Origin: SIG603 sp964370775
Lineage (GTDB): Bacteria; Bacillota; Clostridia; Oscillospirales; Acutalibacteraceae
Direction of reading: 5' to 3'
DNA: 64,000 nt
NCBI GenBank assembly: GCA_964370775.1
Contig: CAYJKT010000008.1
Span: 33,613-97,612, forward strand
In this document: positions 34,618-43,096 of the stretch, in pieces
Layout of the letters: each line of letters starts with the position of its first letter
Position numbering within the stretch: the stretch's first letter is position 1
Notes under the pieces: model-generated
What the model was told of the DNA's origin: nothing
Seen by the model: only the letters and a program-made list of their open reading frames with translations
Database searches by the model: none
Made by a program: the position numbers and the translations under genes

Positions 34618-35928
34618 TTATATCTCGTTAGCAATTAATTGCTCTAAAGTTTGTCTTTTTCTAATCAATTTAATGCTTTTGTCCTCGCACACCATAAGTT
34701 CTGCAATTTGTTGATGTGAGTTATAGTTAAACGGTGTCATAGATGAACAATACGCACCAGTTCCGCCAATAACGAAGTAATCGCCTATTTCTGGCTCTAT
34801 CATCGCTCTTGGAATTGGATTTTCGTTCTCGTCTATACACTGTGAGTCTCCACTCTCGCAACATCTTCCAACAACAACTGCTTCATAACTGCTGTTGTTA
34901 GTTTTCTCACTAAATTCAGATGACATTAGCTCACCTTTAGCAGAAACTATATAAAACGGATGCTTTGAACCATACATTACAGGTCTAGCGTTTATCTCCA
35001 TGCTACCATTGATAAGCACAAAGTTCAAACCGTCGCTTCCAGTTCTTTTTTTGTCCATAACACTAGTTACGCAGTACCCTGAATTTGCCACGATAAACGT
35101 ACCAGGTTCTACCTCAGCTGTAAGTTTTTTGCCTGTTTTTTCGTAAAATTCAGTGATTTTCTCTTTCGCATAAGCGCCTAAATCGTTAATATCAGCAGCA
35201 ACTTCATTAGGCATTCTGCCCTCTTTAATGCCACCACCAAAAGATATAGTATCTATGTTAAAATCGCCAAAATATTTTTCAATAATGCTAAGTTCTAAAT
35301 CTATGTTCTCTCTCCATTTAACTGGGTCAGCACCAGAACCGATATGCACATGAACTTTTGTGAAGTTAACTCCACATTTTTTTGCATCAGCAAGTACTGT
35401 CGGTAAATTTTGAAGATGAACACCAAAACAAGAGTAGTTGTCGCCAGTGTTTCTTGTAGATGACTCACCAGAGCCAACACCTGGGTGAACTCTTATTGAA
35501 AGTGATATATTGTTGTTTATTGCAAAATATTTAATAGCCTCGTACTGTGTGACAGAGCACACGTTGTATTTCATGCCTTTAAGTATCAAGTTCTCTAAAT
35601 CTTCTCTTTCTTCGTCCATAGGAACTTCTTGAGTTGTAAGCATAATCTCACTTGGTGAAATTCCTGCAAGAACTGCTCTTTTAGCTTCGTTCAAGCTGCT
35701 AGCATCAATATGCACACCAGTAGAAGAAATCGTGTTAAGTATGCTTTTGTTAGAATTTGCCTTCATTGCGTATCTAACAGATAAACCAAAGGCGTTTGGC
35801 ATTGATTTTATCGCATTACATCTATCTATAATAAGCTGTTTGTCGTAAAGATAGAACGGAGTTTTGTTATCTTTTGCAGCGTTGAAAATGTCAGTTTCTG
35901 TTATTTTAGAGAAATTGTTTAATTGCAT
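34618..35928 (-). CDS. lysA: PLP-dependent decarboxylase, diaminopimelate decarboxylase type
   Basis: A 436-residue fold-type III decarboxylase, expected to make lysine from meso-diaminopimelate. The PLP Lys is in RYAMKANSNK near residue 55; HVHIGSGAD and SFGGGIKEGR bind phosphate; AEVEPGTF, GRCCESGD (partner-subunit Cys) and AYCSSMTPFNYNSH complete the active site. The last two are typical of DAP decarboxylase but this variant is divergent from the common LysA, so a different amino-acid substrate is possible. Single gene, own terminator. Confidence 0.78.
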   Translation of the reverse strand: MQLNNFSKITETDIFNAAKDNKTPFYLYDKQLIIDRCNAIKSMPNAFGLSVRYAMKANSNKSILNTISSTGVHIDASSLNEAKRAVLAGISPSEIMLTTQEVPMDEEREDLENLILKGMKYNVCSVTQYEAIKYFAINNNISLSIRVHPGVGSGESSTRNTGDNYSCFGVHLQNLPTVLADAKKCGVNFTKVHVHIGSGADPVKWRENIDLELSIIEKYFGDFNIDTISFGGGIKEGRMPNEVAADINDLGAYAKEKITEFYEKTGKKLTAEVEPGTFIVANSGYCVTSVMDKKRTGSDGLNFVLINGSMEINARPVMYGSKHPFYIVSAKGELMSSEFSEKTNNSSYEAVVVGRCCESGDSQCIDENENPIPRAMIEPEIGDYFVIGGTGAYCSSMTPFNYNSHQQIAELMVCEDKSIKLIRKRQTLEQLIANEI

Positions 35929-36082
35929 TTTTTCATTATCCTTTTCAATATTTTATTCTTATCTTTTTATTATATCAAATTAATTTATGTTTTTCAACAT
36001 TTTACAGCATATTTCTTTTTTACTTAATATGTATAAAACTTGAGTATAATGAAATAATAGAAATAAAACGAGGAGATTAATT

Positions 36083-36517
36083 ATGAACACTAACACAGAA
36101 CTGCTTAATTATATTTATCAAAATGCCAGTATGGGTGTAGAAAGTATGGAGCAACTAGTAGAGTTAACAGAAGATGATAAATTTAGAAATCATCTTGAAA
36201 AACAGAAGAATGAATACACAAGGATTTGTGATGAAGCATGTAAAATACTCCATAATAATGGAGATGATGAAAAAGATATTAGCACCTTTACTAAAATTAG
36301 AAGCCACTTGATGATTAACATTCAAACACTAACCGATAAATCAACAACACACATAGCAGAAATGTTGATTATAGGTAGCAATATGGGTGTTATAGAGGCA
36401 ATTAAAAAGCTAAAAGAGTATAAAGACGCAGATGAGGATATACGCAGTTTAATGGATAAACTTCTGTGTATTGAAGAAAATAATATCACTGTTTTAAAGA
36501 AGTTTTTAGCTGAATAG
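36083..36517 (+). CDS. Small all-helical protein, ferritin-like
   Basis: A 144-residue acidic, all-helical protein with no signal or membrane segment. The pattern of four amphipathic helices (NTELLNYIYQNASMGVESMEQL at the start; EMLIIGSNMGVIEAIKKL in the third) resembles clostridial proteins annotated as ferritin-like, but I do not see a full set of metal-ligand Glu/His residues. The function is unknown. A strong GGAG site precedes the ATG and a long hairpin follows. Single gene. Confidence 0.75.
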   Translation: MNTNTELLNYIYQNASMGVESMEQLVELTEDDKFRNHLEKQKNEYTRICDEACKILHNNGDDEKDISTFTKIRSHLMINIQTLTDKSTTHIAEMLIIGSNMGVIEAIKKLKEYKDADEDIRSLMDKLLCIEENNITVLKKFLAE

Positions 36518-36533
36518 TCGGTGTGTTAACGAT

Positions 36534-36584
36534 AATGTCGCATTAATATATTAGATAGAAATATTCTGTTTTCGATGCGACATT
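36534..36584 (+). terminator. Possible terminator after the ferritin-like gene
   Basis: AATGTCGCAT (36534-36543) pairs exactly with ATGCGACATT (36575-36584) over a 31-base loop that can itself fold (AATAT/ATATT). The following T-run is poor. Confidence 0.5.
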
Positions 36585-36672
36585 TGACTTAATATATAAA
36601 TAAAAAATTTCTCTTTACTTTTCTTGTTGTTTAGTAGTATATTAGTCGTTAGGATTATTGAGGAGAGTGGCT

Positions 36673-38022
36673 ATGAACAAGTTAACAACGGGGACACCAT
36701 ATAAACAGATAATTAAATTTACAACGCCAATTTTTTTAGGGCAGATTTTGCAACAACTATATAACATGGTAGACTCGGCTATTGTGGGTAGATTTGTTGG
36801 TATGGACGCATTAGCAGGAGTTGGCTCAACAGGCTCATTAAACTTTTTAGTGCTAGGCTTTCTTTTTGGAATAAGCTCTGGCTTTGGTGTGCTGATTGCT
36901 AAATCATTTGGTGCAAAAGATATGCATAAGCTTAGTAAATTTTTTACACATTCGATATACTTAGCTGTTGTGTTGTCGATAGCTCTAAGCGTGATAATGG
37001 TCACGTTTATTGAAGACATATTAAAGCTTATGAACACAAATGATGAGATGATGGGTCATGCAAAAGATTACATAACGGTAGTTTTTATAGGCTTGATAGG
37101 CATGTTTTTATACAACTTGTTTTCATCATGTTTGGTGTCTATTGGTAACAGCAAAACGCCTTTGTTTTTTCTAATAGCTTGCTCGATTTTAAATGTAGTG
37201 CTAGACTTAATTTTTGTGCTTGTGTTTAACTTAGGCGTATTTGGAACAGGACTTGCAACAGTTATTTCTCAGTCAGTTTGTGCTATAGCTTGCTTTGTTT
37301 TCATAATAAAAAAAGTGCCAGAATACAAAACAGTAAAAGAAGATTGGACACTAGATTTATCAGTGATAAAAGAGCTGTTATCATCAGGCGTGCCAATGGG
37401 ATTACAGTTTTCAATTACGTCGATAGGCTCGCTTATGTTACAATCAGTTATTAATGAATTAGGAACAGATTATGTTGCTGCAGTGGCAGCAGCTACTAAA
37501 ATAAACTATATATGCATGAACGTAATTACATCACTAGGTGCTGCAATGGCGACATATTGTAGCCAAAACCTAGGGGCGAACAAGATAGACAGAATAAGTG
37601 TTGGCATAAAGCACTCGTTAATAATTGGGTGCGTATATTCAGTTGTTATTTTCATTGCAGTAATACCAATAGGTAGAAGTTTAGTGCATATATTTATTTC
37701 ACCTGAGCAAACAGTCGCAGTAGGATATGCATATAGTTATTTGTTAATAAACGTAGGTTCGTTTATCATATCAACTGTTTTACATATATTACGATACGCT
37801 GTGCAGGGGCTTGGATATTCCAAATTTGCAATGCTTGCTGGTATAATGGAGCTGGGTGCTAGGTGTGTTGTAGCGTTTGTTTTGGTGCCAAACTTTGGTT
37901 ATGTTGGCGCAATGTTGTCAGATCCAGTTGCTTGGTTTTTTGCAGTTGTATTTTTAGTGCCGACATACATTTTGATTATTCGAAGAATACAGAAATCACA
38001 CACTTTGTGTGAAGCAAAATAA
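36673..38022 (+). CDS. MATE family efflux transporter
   Basis: A 449-residue, 12-helix multidrug and toxic-compound exporter driven by Na+ or H+. The N-terminus TPYKQIIKFTTPIFLGQILQQLYNMVDSAIVGRFVG and the repeat of this motif in the second half (SSGVPMGLQFSITSIGSLMLQ) are typical of the DinF/NorM-like group. ATG 36673 has AGGAG seven bases upstream; the TTG at 36658 has none. A strong terminator separates it from the GntR operon. Confidence 0.93.
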   Translation: MNKLTTGTPYKQIIKFTTPIFLGQILQQLYNMVDSAIVGRFVGMDALAGVGSTGSLNFLVLGFLFGISSGFGVLIAKSFGAKDMHKLSKFFTHSIYLAVVLSIALSVIMVTFIEDILKLMNTNDEMMGHAKDYITVVFIGLIGMFLYNLFSSCLVSIGNSKTPLFFLIACSILNVVLDLIFVLVFNLGVFGTGLATVISQSVCAIACFVFIIKKVPEYKTVKEDWTLDLSVIKELLSSGVPMGLQFSITSIGSLMLQSVINELGTDYVAAVAAATKINYICMNVITSLGAAMATYCSQNLGANKIDRISVGIKHSLIIGCVYSVVIFIAVIPIGRSLVHIFISPEQTVAVGYAYSYLLINVGSFIISTVLHILRYAVQGLGYSKFAMLAGIMELGARCVVAFVLVPNFGYVGAMLSDPVAWFFAVVFLVPTYILIIRRIQKSHTLCEAK

Positions 38023-38030
38023 TATTTTTT

Positions 38031-38059
38031 AGAGACAGATTTACGCTGTCTCTTTTTTT
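38031..38059 (+). terminator. Terminator after the MATE gene
   Basis: AGAGACAG (38031-38038), 7-base loop, CTGTCTCT (38046-38053) and seven T. Confidence 0.9.
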
Positions 38060-38062
38060 ATC

Positions 38063-38091
38063 TTGACAAGTGTTTAATGCTGTGATATACT
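38063..38091 (+). promoter_or_regulatory. Sigma-A promoter of the GntR-ABC operon
   Basis: TTGACA (38063-38068), exactly 17 bases, TATACT (38086-38091). Confidence 0.85.
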
Positions 38092-38102
38092 GTACTTGTA
38101 CA
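38091..38102 (+). promoter_or_regulatory. Palindromic operator candidate for the GntR regulator
   Basis: TGTACTTGTACA is an inverted repeat (TGTAC-TT-GTACA) that overlaps the last base of the -10 box and covers the predicted transcript start. Its position suits autorepression by the first gene of the operon. Confidence 0.6.
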
Positions 38103-38129
38103 TACATAACAGTTAAGGGAGGAACTAGC

Positions 38130-38504
38130 TTGGAAATCATAGTAAGCAATAAATCAAGCAAGCCATTATACGACCAAATTGTTTCACAGATTAAAAAGAG
38201 CATTATGAACGGCGAACTAAGTGCTGGTGAAGCTATACCGTCTGTTAGAGTGCTTGCAAAATCTTTGCAAATTAGTGTTTTAACAGTACAAAAAGCGTAC
38301 TCTACACTGCAAGAAGACGGTTTTATTGAGACAACAGCTGGCAAAGGTTGCTTTGTCTCTGTAAGAAATAACGATTTTTATTTGGAAGAAAAACAGAAAA
38401 AAATAGAGGAAAAACTGAGCGAAGCCATTGAGATAGCAAAAGAAAGTGGCATTACACTGGATAATTTAACAGAACTAATGACACTATTGTATCAGGAGGA
38501 TTGA
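38130..38504 (+). CDS. GntR family regulator, YtrA type
   Basis: A 124-residue transcription factor: winged-helix DNA-binding domain (residues 5-72: KPLYDQIVSQIKKSIMNGELSAGEAIPSVRVLAKSLQISVLTVQKAYSTLQEDGFIETTAGKGCFVS in three helices) and a short helical C-terminus, the YtrA subfamily layout. The start is TTG 38130, with GGGAGG seven bases upstream; family proteins begin at the same point (EIIVSNKSSKPLY). It heads an operon with an ABC ATPase and permease, as in ytrA operons, where the regulator represses the operon until envelope stress. Confidence 0.9.
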   Translation: MEIIVSNKSSKPLYDQIVSQIKKSIMNGELSAGEAIPSVRVLAKSLQISVLTVQKAYSTLQEDGFIETTAGKGCFVSVRNNDFYLEEKQKKIEEKLSEAIEIAKESGITLDNLTELMTLLYQED

Positions 38505-38506
38505 TT

Positions 38507-39367
38507 ATGACAAAAGATATATTATCTATAATAAATTTGACAAAAGAATATAAGGATTTCACATTAGATAACATCACATTTTCTGTGCCTTATGGCTGTA
38601 TTGTGGGATTAATTGGCGAGAACGGAGCTGGAAAAAGCACGATTATTAAGGCTATATCCGAAGTGATTGTTAAAGATAGTGGAGAGATTAATTTTTTTGG
38701 AAGCCAAGATGCAATTCACTTTTTAGACAAAGAAAAGATTGCTGTGGTGTTTGACGGAAACAACTTTCCAGATATGTTGAATATAAATGCTTTGAACTCT
38801 GTGTTGAAAAATATATATCCAAATTGGGACGAAAAAAAGTATTTTGACATGTGCAAAGCTCTTGATTTACCTACTAAAAAAATTATCAAGAAGTTCTCAA
38901 AAGGTATGCAGATGAAACTGAGCATTATAGTCGCTTTTTGCCACAATGCAAACTTGATGATTTTGGACGAAGCAACTAGCGGTTTGGACCCTGTTATTAG
39001 AGAAGAAGTTTTGGATATGTTACTTGAGTTTATTCAAACAGAAGAAAACGCTGTGCTTGTGTCGTCTCATATCACAAGTGATTTAGAGAAAATTGCTGAT
39101 TATATTGTGTTTATTCATGACGGAAAAGTGCTTTTTAACTTGCCAAAAGATGAGTTAATGTATAATTATGGTATAGCAAAATGTGGCGAAAATAGCTTTA
39201 ATTCTATAGATAAATCTGATATAAAAACATATAGAAAAAAAGATTTACACTATGAGATATTGGTGAGTGATAAGCAAAATTTTGCTAAAAAATATGGTAA
39301 AATAGACGTAGAACCAGCAACGATAGACGAAATTATGTTACTTTATATTAAGGGGGAGACAAGGTGA
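38507..39367 (+). CDS. ABC transporter ATP-binding protein (YtrB-like)
   Basis: A 286-residue export-type ATPase. Walker A is GENGAGKST near residue 38, signature FSKGMQMKLSI, Walker B LMILDEATSGLDPV and switch SSHITSDLEKIADYI. The ATG at 38507 has AGGAGG seven bases upstream, three bases after the GntR stop. It pairs with the permease that overlaps its end by four bases. Exported substrate unknown; homologues in Bacillus affect the cell envelope. Confidence 0.93.
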   Translation: MTKDILSIINLTKEYKDFTLDNITFSVPYGCIVGLIGENGAGKSTIIKAISEVIVKDSGEINFFGSQDAIHFLDKEKIAVVFDGNNFPDMLNINALNSVLKNIYPNWDEKKYFDMCKALDLPTKKIIKKFSKGMQMKLSIIVAFCHNANLMILDEATSGLDPVIREEVLDMLLEFIQTEENAVLVSSHITSDLEKIADYIVFIHDGKVLFNLPKDELMYNYGIAKCGENSFNSIDKSDIKTYRKKDLHYEILVSDKQNFAKKYGKIDVEPATIDEIMLLYIKGETR

Positions 39368-39993
39368 AAGGTTTATTAATTAAAGATTTATACTTGGTAC
39401 GTAGCGCATTAGCTTTTAATTTTCTAGTTGTTGCATTTTTGGGCGTTATTTTCTCTATTTTGTATTCGCCTTATGTGATTATTTCAATGTCTGTTGTTAT
39501 GATAACAGCACAAGCAGGTATTACAATAAGTTATGATAAAAGTTCAAAATGGAATATGTTCTCGGCTTCTTTACCTGTTAAGAAATCGACATTGCTCCAC
39601 AGTAAATATGTTTTAACCGTGATATTGTCACTAGTTAGCTTAATTTTTGCTCTAATAATTATGATTATAGTTTCACTATTTACTTCTGATTTAGACCCTA
39701 CCTACACAGTGTTATATGCACTTACAGGTATAGTGTTAGGTTTGTTGCCTTCTAGTGTTAATATTCCAACAGGAATGATATTGGATAATACAAAACAAGT
39801 TGTGGTAACTTTAGTATCTTATGCATTCACCACAGTTGTACTGCTTTCGACGATATATATCACTAGTTTATTTACAGATGTTAAAGAAGCATTTGTTCCA
39901 CTTTCAGTAAGTTTGTTTTTAGTTAGCGTGACCGTTTTTGCTATATCATGGATAATTTCTCCTAAAATACTTGCGAAAAAAGATATTTTGTAA
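39364..39993 (+). CDS. ABC-2 type permease
   Basis: A 209-residue membrane protein with six hydrophobic helices, of the ABC-2 family found with YtrA-type operons. SYDKSSKWNMFSASLPVKKSTLLHSKY is the typical cytoplasmic coupling segment. It starts at GTG 39364, overlapping the ATPase stop (GTGA), with GGGGGAGA upstream. Together with the ATPase it forms a small exporter. Confidence 0.88.
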   Translation: MKGLLIKDLYLVRSALAFNFLVVAFLGVIFSILYSPYVIISMSVVMITAQAGITISYDKSSKWNMFSASLPVKKSTLLHSKYVLTVILSLVSLIFALIIMIIVSLFTSDLDPTYTVLYALTGIVLGLLPSSVNIPTGMILDNTKQVVVTLVSYAFTTVVLLSTIYITSLFTDVKEAFVPLSVSLFLVSVTVFAISWIISPKILAKKDIL

Positions 39994-40032
39994 GGAAATT
40001 AAATCCTTTTTGTAAATTAACTTGCTAAAGTA

Positions 40033-40061
40033 TTGACAGTAGTGTTAATCTAATATATTAT
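40033..40061 (+). promoter_or_regulatory. Sigma-A promoter of aroF
   Basis: TTGACA (40033-40038), 17 bases, TATTAT (40056-40061); leader about 31 bases. Confidence 0.75.
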
Positions 40062-40098
40062 GGTATCATGCGAATAAATAAATTAACGAGGTAACAAC

Positions 40099-41112
40099 AT
40101 GATTATAATATTTAAACAAAGTGCTACAGAGGAGCAAATTAAAACTTTGTGTGATGAACTAATAAAAGATGGTTTATCAATACACAATTCTATGGGTAAA
40201 CATACACATTTAGTGGGTTTAATTGGCGATACTTCAGCTGTGGATATAGATGCTTTGATGGCACGTCCGTTCATAAGCGAAGTTAAAAGAGTAAGTGAAC
40301 CATATAAAAAAGCTAACAAAAAGTTTAGACCAGATGACACAGTGGTGACTATTGGTGGCGCTAAAATCGGTGGAGGTAACTTCTCTGTTATTGCAGGACC
40401 GTGCAGTGTAGAGAGCAAAGAGCAAATGGCAAGCGTTGCAAACAGTGTTAAAAACAGTGGCGCTACTCTATTGCGTGGTGGCGCTTTCAAACCAAGAACT
40501 AGCCCTTATGCTTTCCAAGGAATGGGCAGAGAGGGTTTAGACCTATTGCAAAGTGCAAAACAAGCTACTGGTTTGCCGATTGTAACTGAGATTATGAACA
40601 CAGAACATGTTAGCATGTTTGCTGATGTTGACTTAATTCAAGTAGGCGCTAGAAACATGCAAAACTTCGAGCTTTTAAAAGAGCTTGGAAAACTTAACAC
40701 ACCAATTCTTTTAAAACGTGGTTTATCAAGCACTATCGAAGAATGGCTGATGAGCGCAGAGTATATTATGGCTGGTGGTAACGAAAATGTTATTTTGTGC
40801 GAGCGTGGTATAAGAACTTTTGAGACTTGCATGAGAAACACACTTGATTTATCTGCTATCCCAATGCTAAAAAGCAAAACCCACTTGCCTGTTATAGTAG
40901 ACCCAAGCCACGCAGCAGGTATTTCATGGATGGTAGAGCCAATGTCACTTGCAGCTATTGCAGCTGGAGCAGACGGTTTGATGATAGAGGTTCACAACGA
41001 CCCAGCTAGAGCAAAATGCGACGGTGCTCAAAGCCTAACACCAGAGGCTTTTGACAGCTTAATGACAAAAGTAAAAGAGACAACAAAGTTTTTTGATAAA
41101 AAACTAGTATAA
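40099..41112 (+). CDS. aroF: 3-deoxy-7-phosphoheptulonate synthase (DAHP synthase, type I beta)
   Basis: First step of the shikimate pathway: PEP plus erythrose-4-phosphate to DAHP. The 337-residue enzyme has an N-terminal ferredoxin-like regulatory domain (about 1-70) and a KDO8P-synthase-type barrel with AGPCSVES (near 104), LLRGGAFKPRTSPYAFQG, QVGARNMQNFELL, LKRG, and the metal-site VDPSHAAG. The FLD suggests feedback control by an aromatic amino acid or chorismate product. No other aro genes are adjacent. Single gene with its own promoter. Confidence 0.95.
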   Translation: MIIIFKQSATEEQIKTLCDELIKDGLSIHNSMGKHTHLVGLIGDTSAVDIDALMARPFISEVKRVSEPYKKANKKFRPDDTVVTIGGAKIGGGNFSVIAGPCSVESKEQMASVANSVKNSGATLLRGGAFKPRTSPYAFQGMGREGLDLLQSAKQATGLPIVTEIMNTEHVSMFADVDLIQVGARNMQNFELLKELGKLNTPILLKRGLSSTIEEWLMSAEYIMAGGNENVILCERGIRTFETCMRNTLDLSAIPMLKSKTHLPVIVDPSHAAGISWMVEPMSLAAIAAGADGLMIEVHNDPARAKCDGAQSLTPEAFDSLMTKVKETTKFFDKKLV

Positions 41113-41123
41113 ATTAACGCAAA

Positions 41124-41291
41124 AAAGGGGCTGTGACATAATTGTTATAGTGCACAAAATTCGTAGGGGCGAACCTGCGTGTTCGCCCGAAACTAATGGT
41201 AAAATCCAAGGTTTCGGGCGGTCACATAGGACCGCCCCTACATTTATCTGTCAATTTGACGAAAATTATTTTATTACGTCACAGCCTCTTT
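41124..41291. repeat. MITE-like interspersed repeat with nested palindromes
   Basis: 19-bp terminal inverted repeats (41124-41142 and 41273-41291; two mismatches, core GGCTGTGAC) enclose a clover-like core: GTAGGGGCG (41163-41171) pairs with CGCCCCTAC (41233-41241), and inside are GGGCGAAC/GTTCGCCC, GCCCGAAAC/GTTTCGGGC and GGGCGGTC/GACCGCCC. The core is far richer in GC than its surroundings. No coding capacity. It lies between the aroF end and the converging small gene and may act as a terminator for both. Confidence 0.75.
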
Positions 41292-41295
41292 AATT

Positions 41296-41562
41296 TTAGT
41301 TTATTTTCGTTTTAGTACCTAGAATGTATAAACCAATATTTGCTATAAAAATAGCGACAGTCACCCAAAGTGAGACAACAAAGTAATTGTAGAAAATCTG
41401 TATGCTCCAATTATCGTTAAAGAATGGCTTAAATATACTTGTGCACATCAGCCCGTCGTTCATGGCTGGAACTGAATTTGCAAAAAAGTTTAATGCTAAA
41501 TCAGCAGTGATAAACACAGATATAGCTAGCAAAATAAGTGATAATATTATTATATTATTCAT
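41296..41562 (-). CDS. Small two-helix membrane protein, unknown
   Basis: An 88-residue protein with hydrophobic helices at about 4-26 and 58-82 and a short middle region containing one Cys (MCTSIF). I recognise no family. A good AGGAG site stands eight bases ahead of the ATG at 41562, which supports it as a gene. It ends five bases from the repeat element. The two minus-strand genes upstream also encode small membrane-linked proteins. Confidence 0.6.
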   Translation of the reverse strand: MNNIIILSLILLAISVFITADLALNFFANSVPAMNDGLMCTSIFKPFFNDNWSIQIFYNYFVVSLWVTVAIFIANIGLYILGTKTKIN

Positions 41563-41603
41563 GTATAATACTCCTATTTAAATCTATTTTTATTAGAAGA
41601 TAT

Positions 41604-41774
41604 TTAAATGCTGGAATTATCTTTAGATATAGACATTTTTTTGCTCACAATTATTAGGGCGGTGACTACAATTATCGCAGCTAATAATAACATGATATAC
41701 ATCATAGTGTTAGAATTATCACCAGTAATAGGTGTATTAGAAGTTATCAAATTGCTTAGTTCAAGAATATTCAT
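41604..41774 (-). CDS. 56-residue protein resembling a sortase sorting signal
   Basis: ATG at 41774, stop at 41604-41606, with GAGGTG six bases ahead of the ATG. After a 13-residue start comes TPITGDNSN, a hydrophobic helix (MMYIMLLLAAIIVVTALIIV) and a short SKKM charged stop. That order, a PxTGD motif, a helix, then positive residues, is the layout of a cell-wall sorting signal, but there is no N-terminal signal peptide or ectodomain. It may simply be a small membrane protein. It lies between two minus-strand genes with a terminator upstream, so it must have its own promoter. Confidence 0.55.
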   Translation of the reverse strand: MNILELSNLITSNTPITGDNSNTMMYIMLLLAAIIVVTALIIVSKKMSISKDNSSI

Positions 41775-41833
41775 GTGAAACACCTCATTTAATTTTATAA
41801 CTTAATTATACAACGGAATTATGAATTAATCAA

Positions 41834-41869
41834 GAAAAATCCTAGCTTAATAAATTAATAAGCTAGGAT
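41834..41869 (-). terminator. Terminator after the thioredoxin-fold gene
   Basis: ATCCTAGCTTA (41839-41849) pairs with TAAGCTAGGAT (41859-41869), with TTTTTC in the minus direction. Confidence 0.85.
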
Positions 41870-41874
41870 AAATA

Positions 41875-42396
41875 TTATTCAGATATTACAAGTAAATCGT
41901 CTTGCTCTAAGAACCATGTTACAGCATCATCTGCGTTAACGCCACGTTCAGGTGTCCAACCAACTGTAGAAAGTTGCTCGCCACCACTATATCTTGCATA
42001 AGTAGGTGTGCCCTCTAATTTGTATTCTTCTTTAAAAGCTCCCCATGCTGCTGTGTCTCTATGAAGTTCTACAACATTCAAGAAGTAAATTTGGTTGTTA
42101 ATTCCAAGCTTTTCGGTTTCAGCCATAACTTCTTCGTAAATTGCATGGCAAGAACCACAGTTAGGGCGAGAAATAATAACGATAAAATCGTCACCAGCTG
42201 CTACTTTATCTTTAAAACCTTGCACAGTTAAAGAATTGTAGTGGAAGTATTCTTCTGAATAAGAAGCTAAAACTTCATCGGTTTCTTTTGTTTCGAAATA
42301 GTAAAGCACAAATAATACGCCATTAGCTATTATAGACAAAACTAAAATAATGATAAGTATAATCTTAAAAGGTGAGGCTTTTTTTGCAGTTTCCAT
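41875..42396 (-). CDS. Membrane-anchored thioredoxin-fold protein
   Basis: A 173-residue protein with one N-terminal transmembrane helix (about 10-32) and an extracytoplasmic thioredoxin-like domain. The redox motif is CGSC in IISRPNCGSCHAIYEEV (near residue 80), and the cis-Pro is in LEGTPTYARY. It resembles bacteriocin-accessory or thiol-disulfide oxidoreductase proteins of Firmicutes. Substrate unknown. A sigma-A promoter and an upstream TTGTTAACAA palindrome precede it. Confidence 0.82.
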   Translation of the reverse strand: METAKKASPFKIILIIILVLSIIANGVLFVLYYFETKETDEVLASYSEEYFHYNSLTVQGFKDKVAAGDDFIVIISRPNCGSCHAIYEEVMAETEKLGINNQIYFLNVVELHRDTAAWGAFKEEYKLEGTPTYARYSGGEQLSTVGWTPERGVNADDAVTWFLEQDDLLVISE

Positions 42397-42454
42397 AAAA
42401 TAACTCCTATAAAATAAATTTAGCTAAGCAAAACTTAGGCTTGTTATGTAAGCT

Positions 42455-42483
42455 ATTATATCATATAAAAAAACATAAATCAA
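42455..42483 (-). promoter_or_regulatory. Promoter of the thioredoxin-fold gene
   Basis: On the minus strand TTGATT (42483-42478), 17 bases, TATAAT (42460-42455). Confidence 0.65.
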
Positions 42484-42497
42484 CAAATATGTACATT

Positions 42498-42507
42498 TTG
42501 TTAACAA
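42498..42507. promoter_or_regulatory. TTGTTAACAA palindrome upstream of the thioredoxin-fold gene
   Basis: Perfect 10-bp palindrome, 14 bases upstream of the -35 box at 42478-42483. One of a set (see 48216, 48235, 48444, 57026). Confidence 0.45.
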
Positions 42508-42515
42508 ATGCATAA

Positions 42516-43070
42516 TTATTTAGGTCTATTTACCTTCCAATATGGTGAAATATATAGAATAAGTTTGTTTATTAGCACTGTAAGCACTATAAGCAACACA
42601 GCAAAATTAGCACCGAGCATATCTATAATAACATCACCGATTGTCGCTGTTCTGCCAGGTGAAAGTGTTTGCAACAGTTCATCACATATAGCGATAAATA
42701 GGGTAGAGGCATAAGACAGCAATATAGCACTCCGTTTTTTTACAACAATTATTCTATAACAGAAAAATAACACTATACAGATAAAAAAGAATATAATAAC
42801 ATGTGCGAATTTTCTAACACTCAGGGCTAAATCTACTTGAAAAATCCAAACCTCTGAGTTACGGTAATAATAGTAACTTTCTTCTATAGAATTCCAAATC
42901 ATGTCAGAAAAAATTCGCGAAACATCACCAGACTCTTCGCCACTCATAGATGACATGGCGTACAAAAATATAATAATAACAGCAAAAATCAGAATAGGAA
43001 GAATTATTTTTATAGCTGACTTAATATTTTTTTTGTCAGAACTATCATTTAAAACAGGTTTTTTGTGCAT
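42516..43070 (-). CDS. VanZ family protein
   Basis: A 184-residue membrane protein with about four helices. Family motifs: SVRKFAHVIIFFF and CDELLQTLSPGRTATIGDVIIDMLG. VanZ-type proteins are linked to glycopeptide tolerance and to surface polysaccharide loci, with no proven biochemical activity. It is 27 bases from the nucleotidyltransferase gene upstream and likely cotranscribed, placing it with the lasso-like and polysaccharide genes. Confidence 0.85.
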   Translation of the reverse strand: MHKKPVLNDSSDKKNIKSAIKIILPILIFAVIIIFLYAMSSMSGEESGDVSRIFSDMIWNSIEESYYYYRNSEVWIFQVDLALSVRKFAHVIIFFFICIVLFFCYRIIVVKKRSAILLSYASTLFIAICDELLQTLSPGRTATIGDVIIDMLGANFAVLLIVLTVLINKLILYISPYWKVNRPK

Positions 43071-43096
43071 TATACTTACCTCATATTTATGTAGTA

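Noticed and set aside
41124..41291. tRNA or structured ncRNA gene
   Set aside because: No T-loop or anticodon-arm pattern; terminal inverted repeats point to a mobile or repeat element instead.
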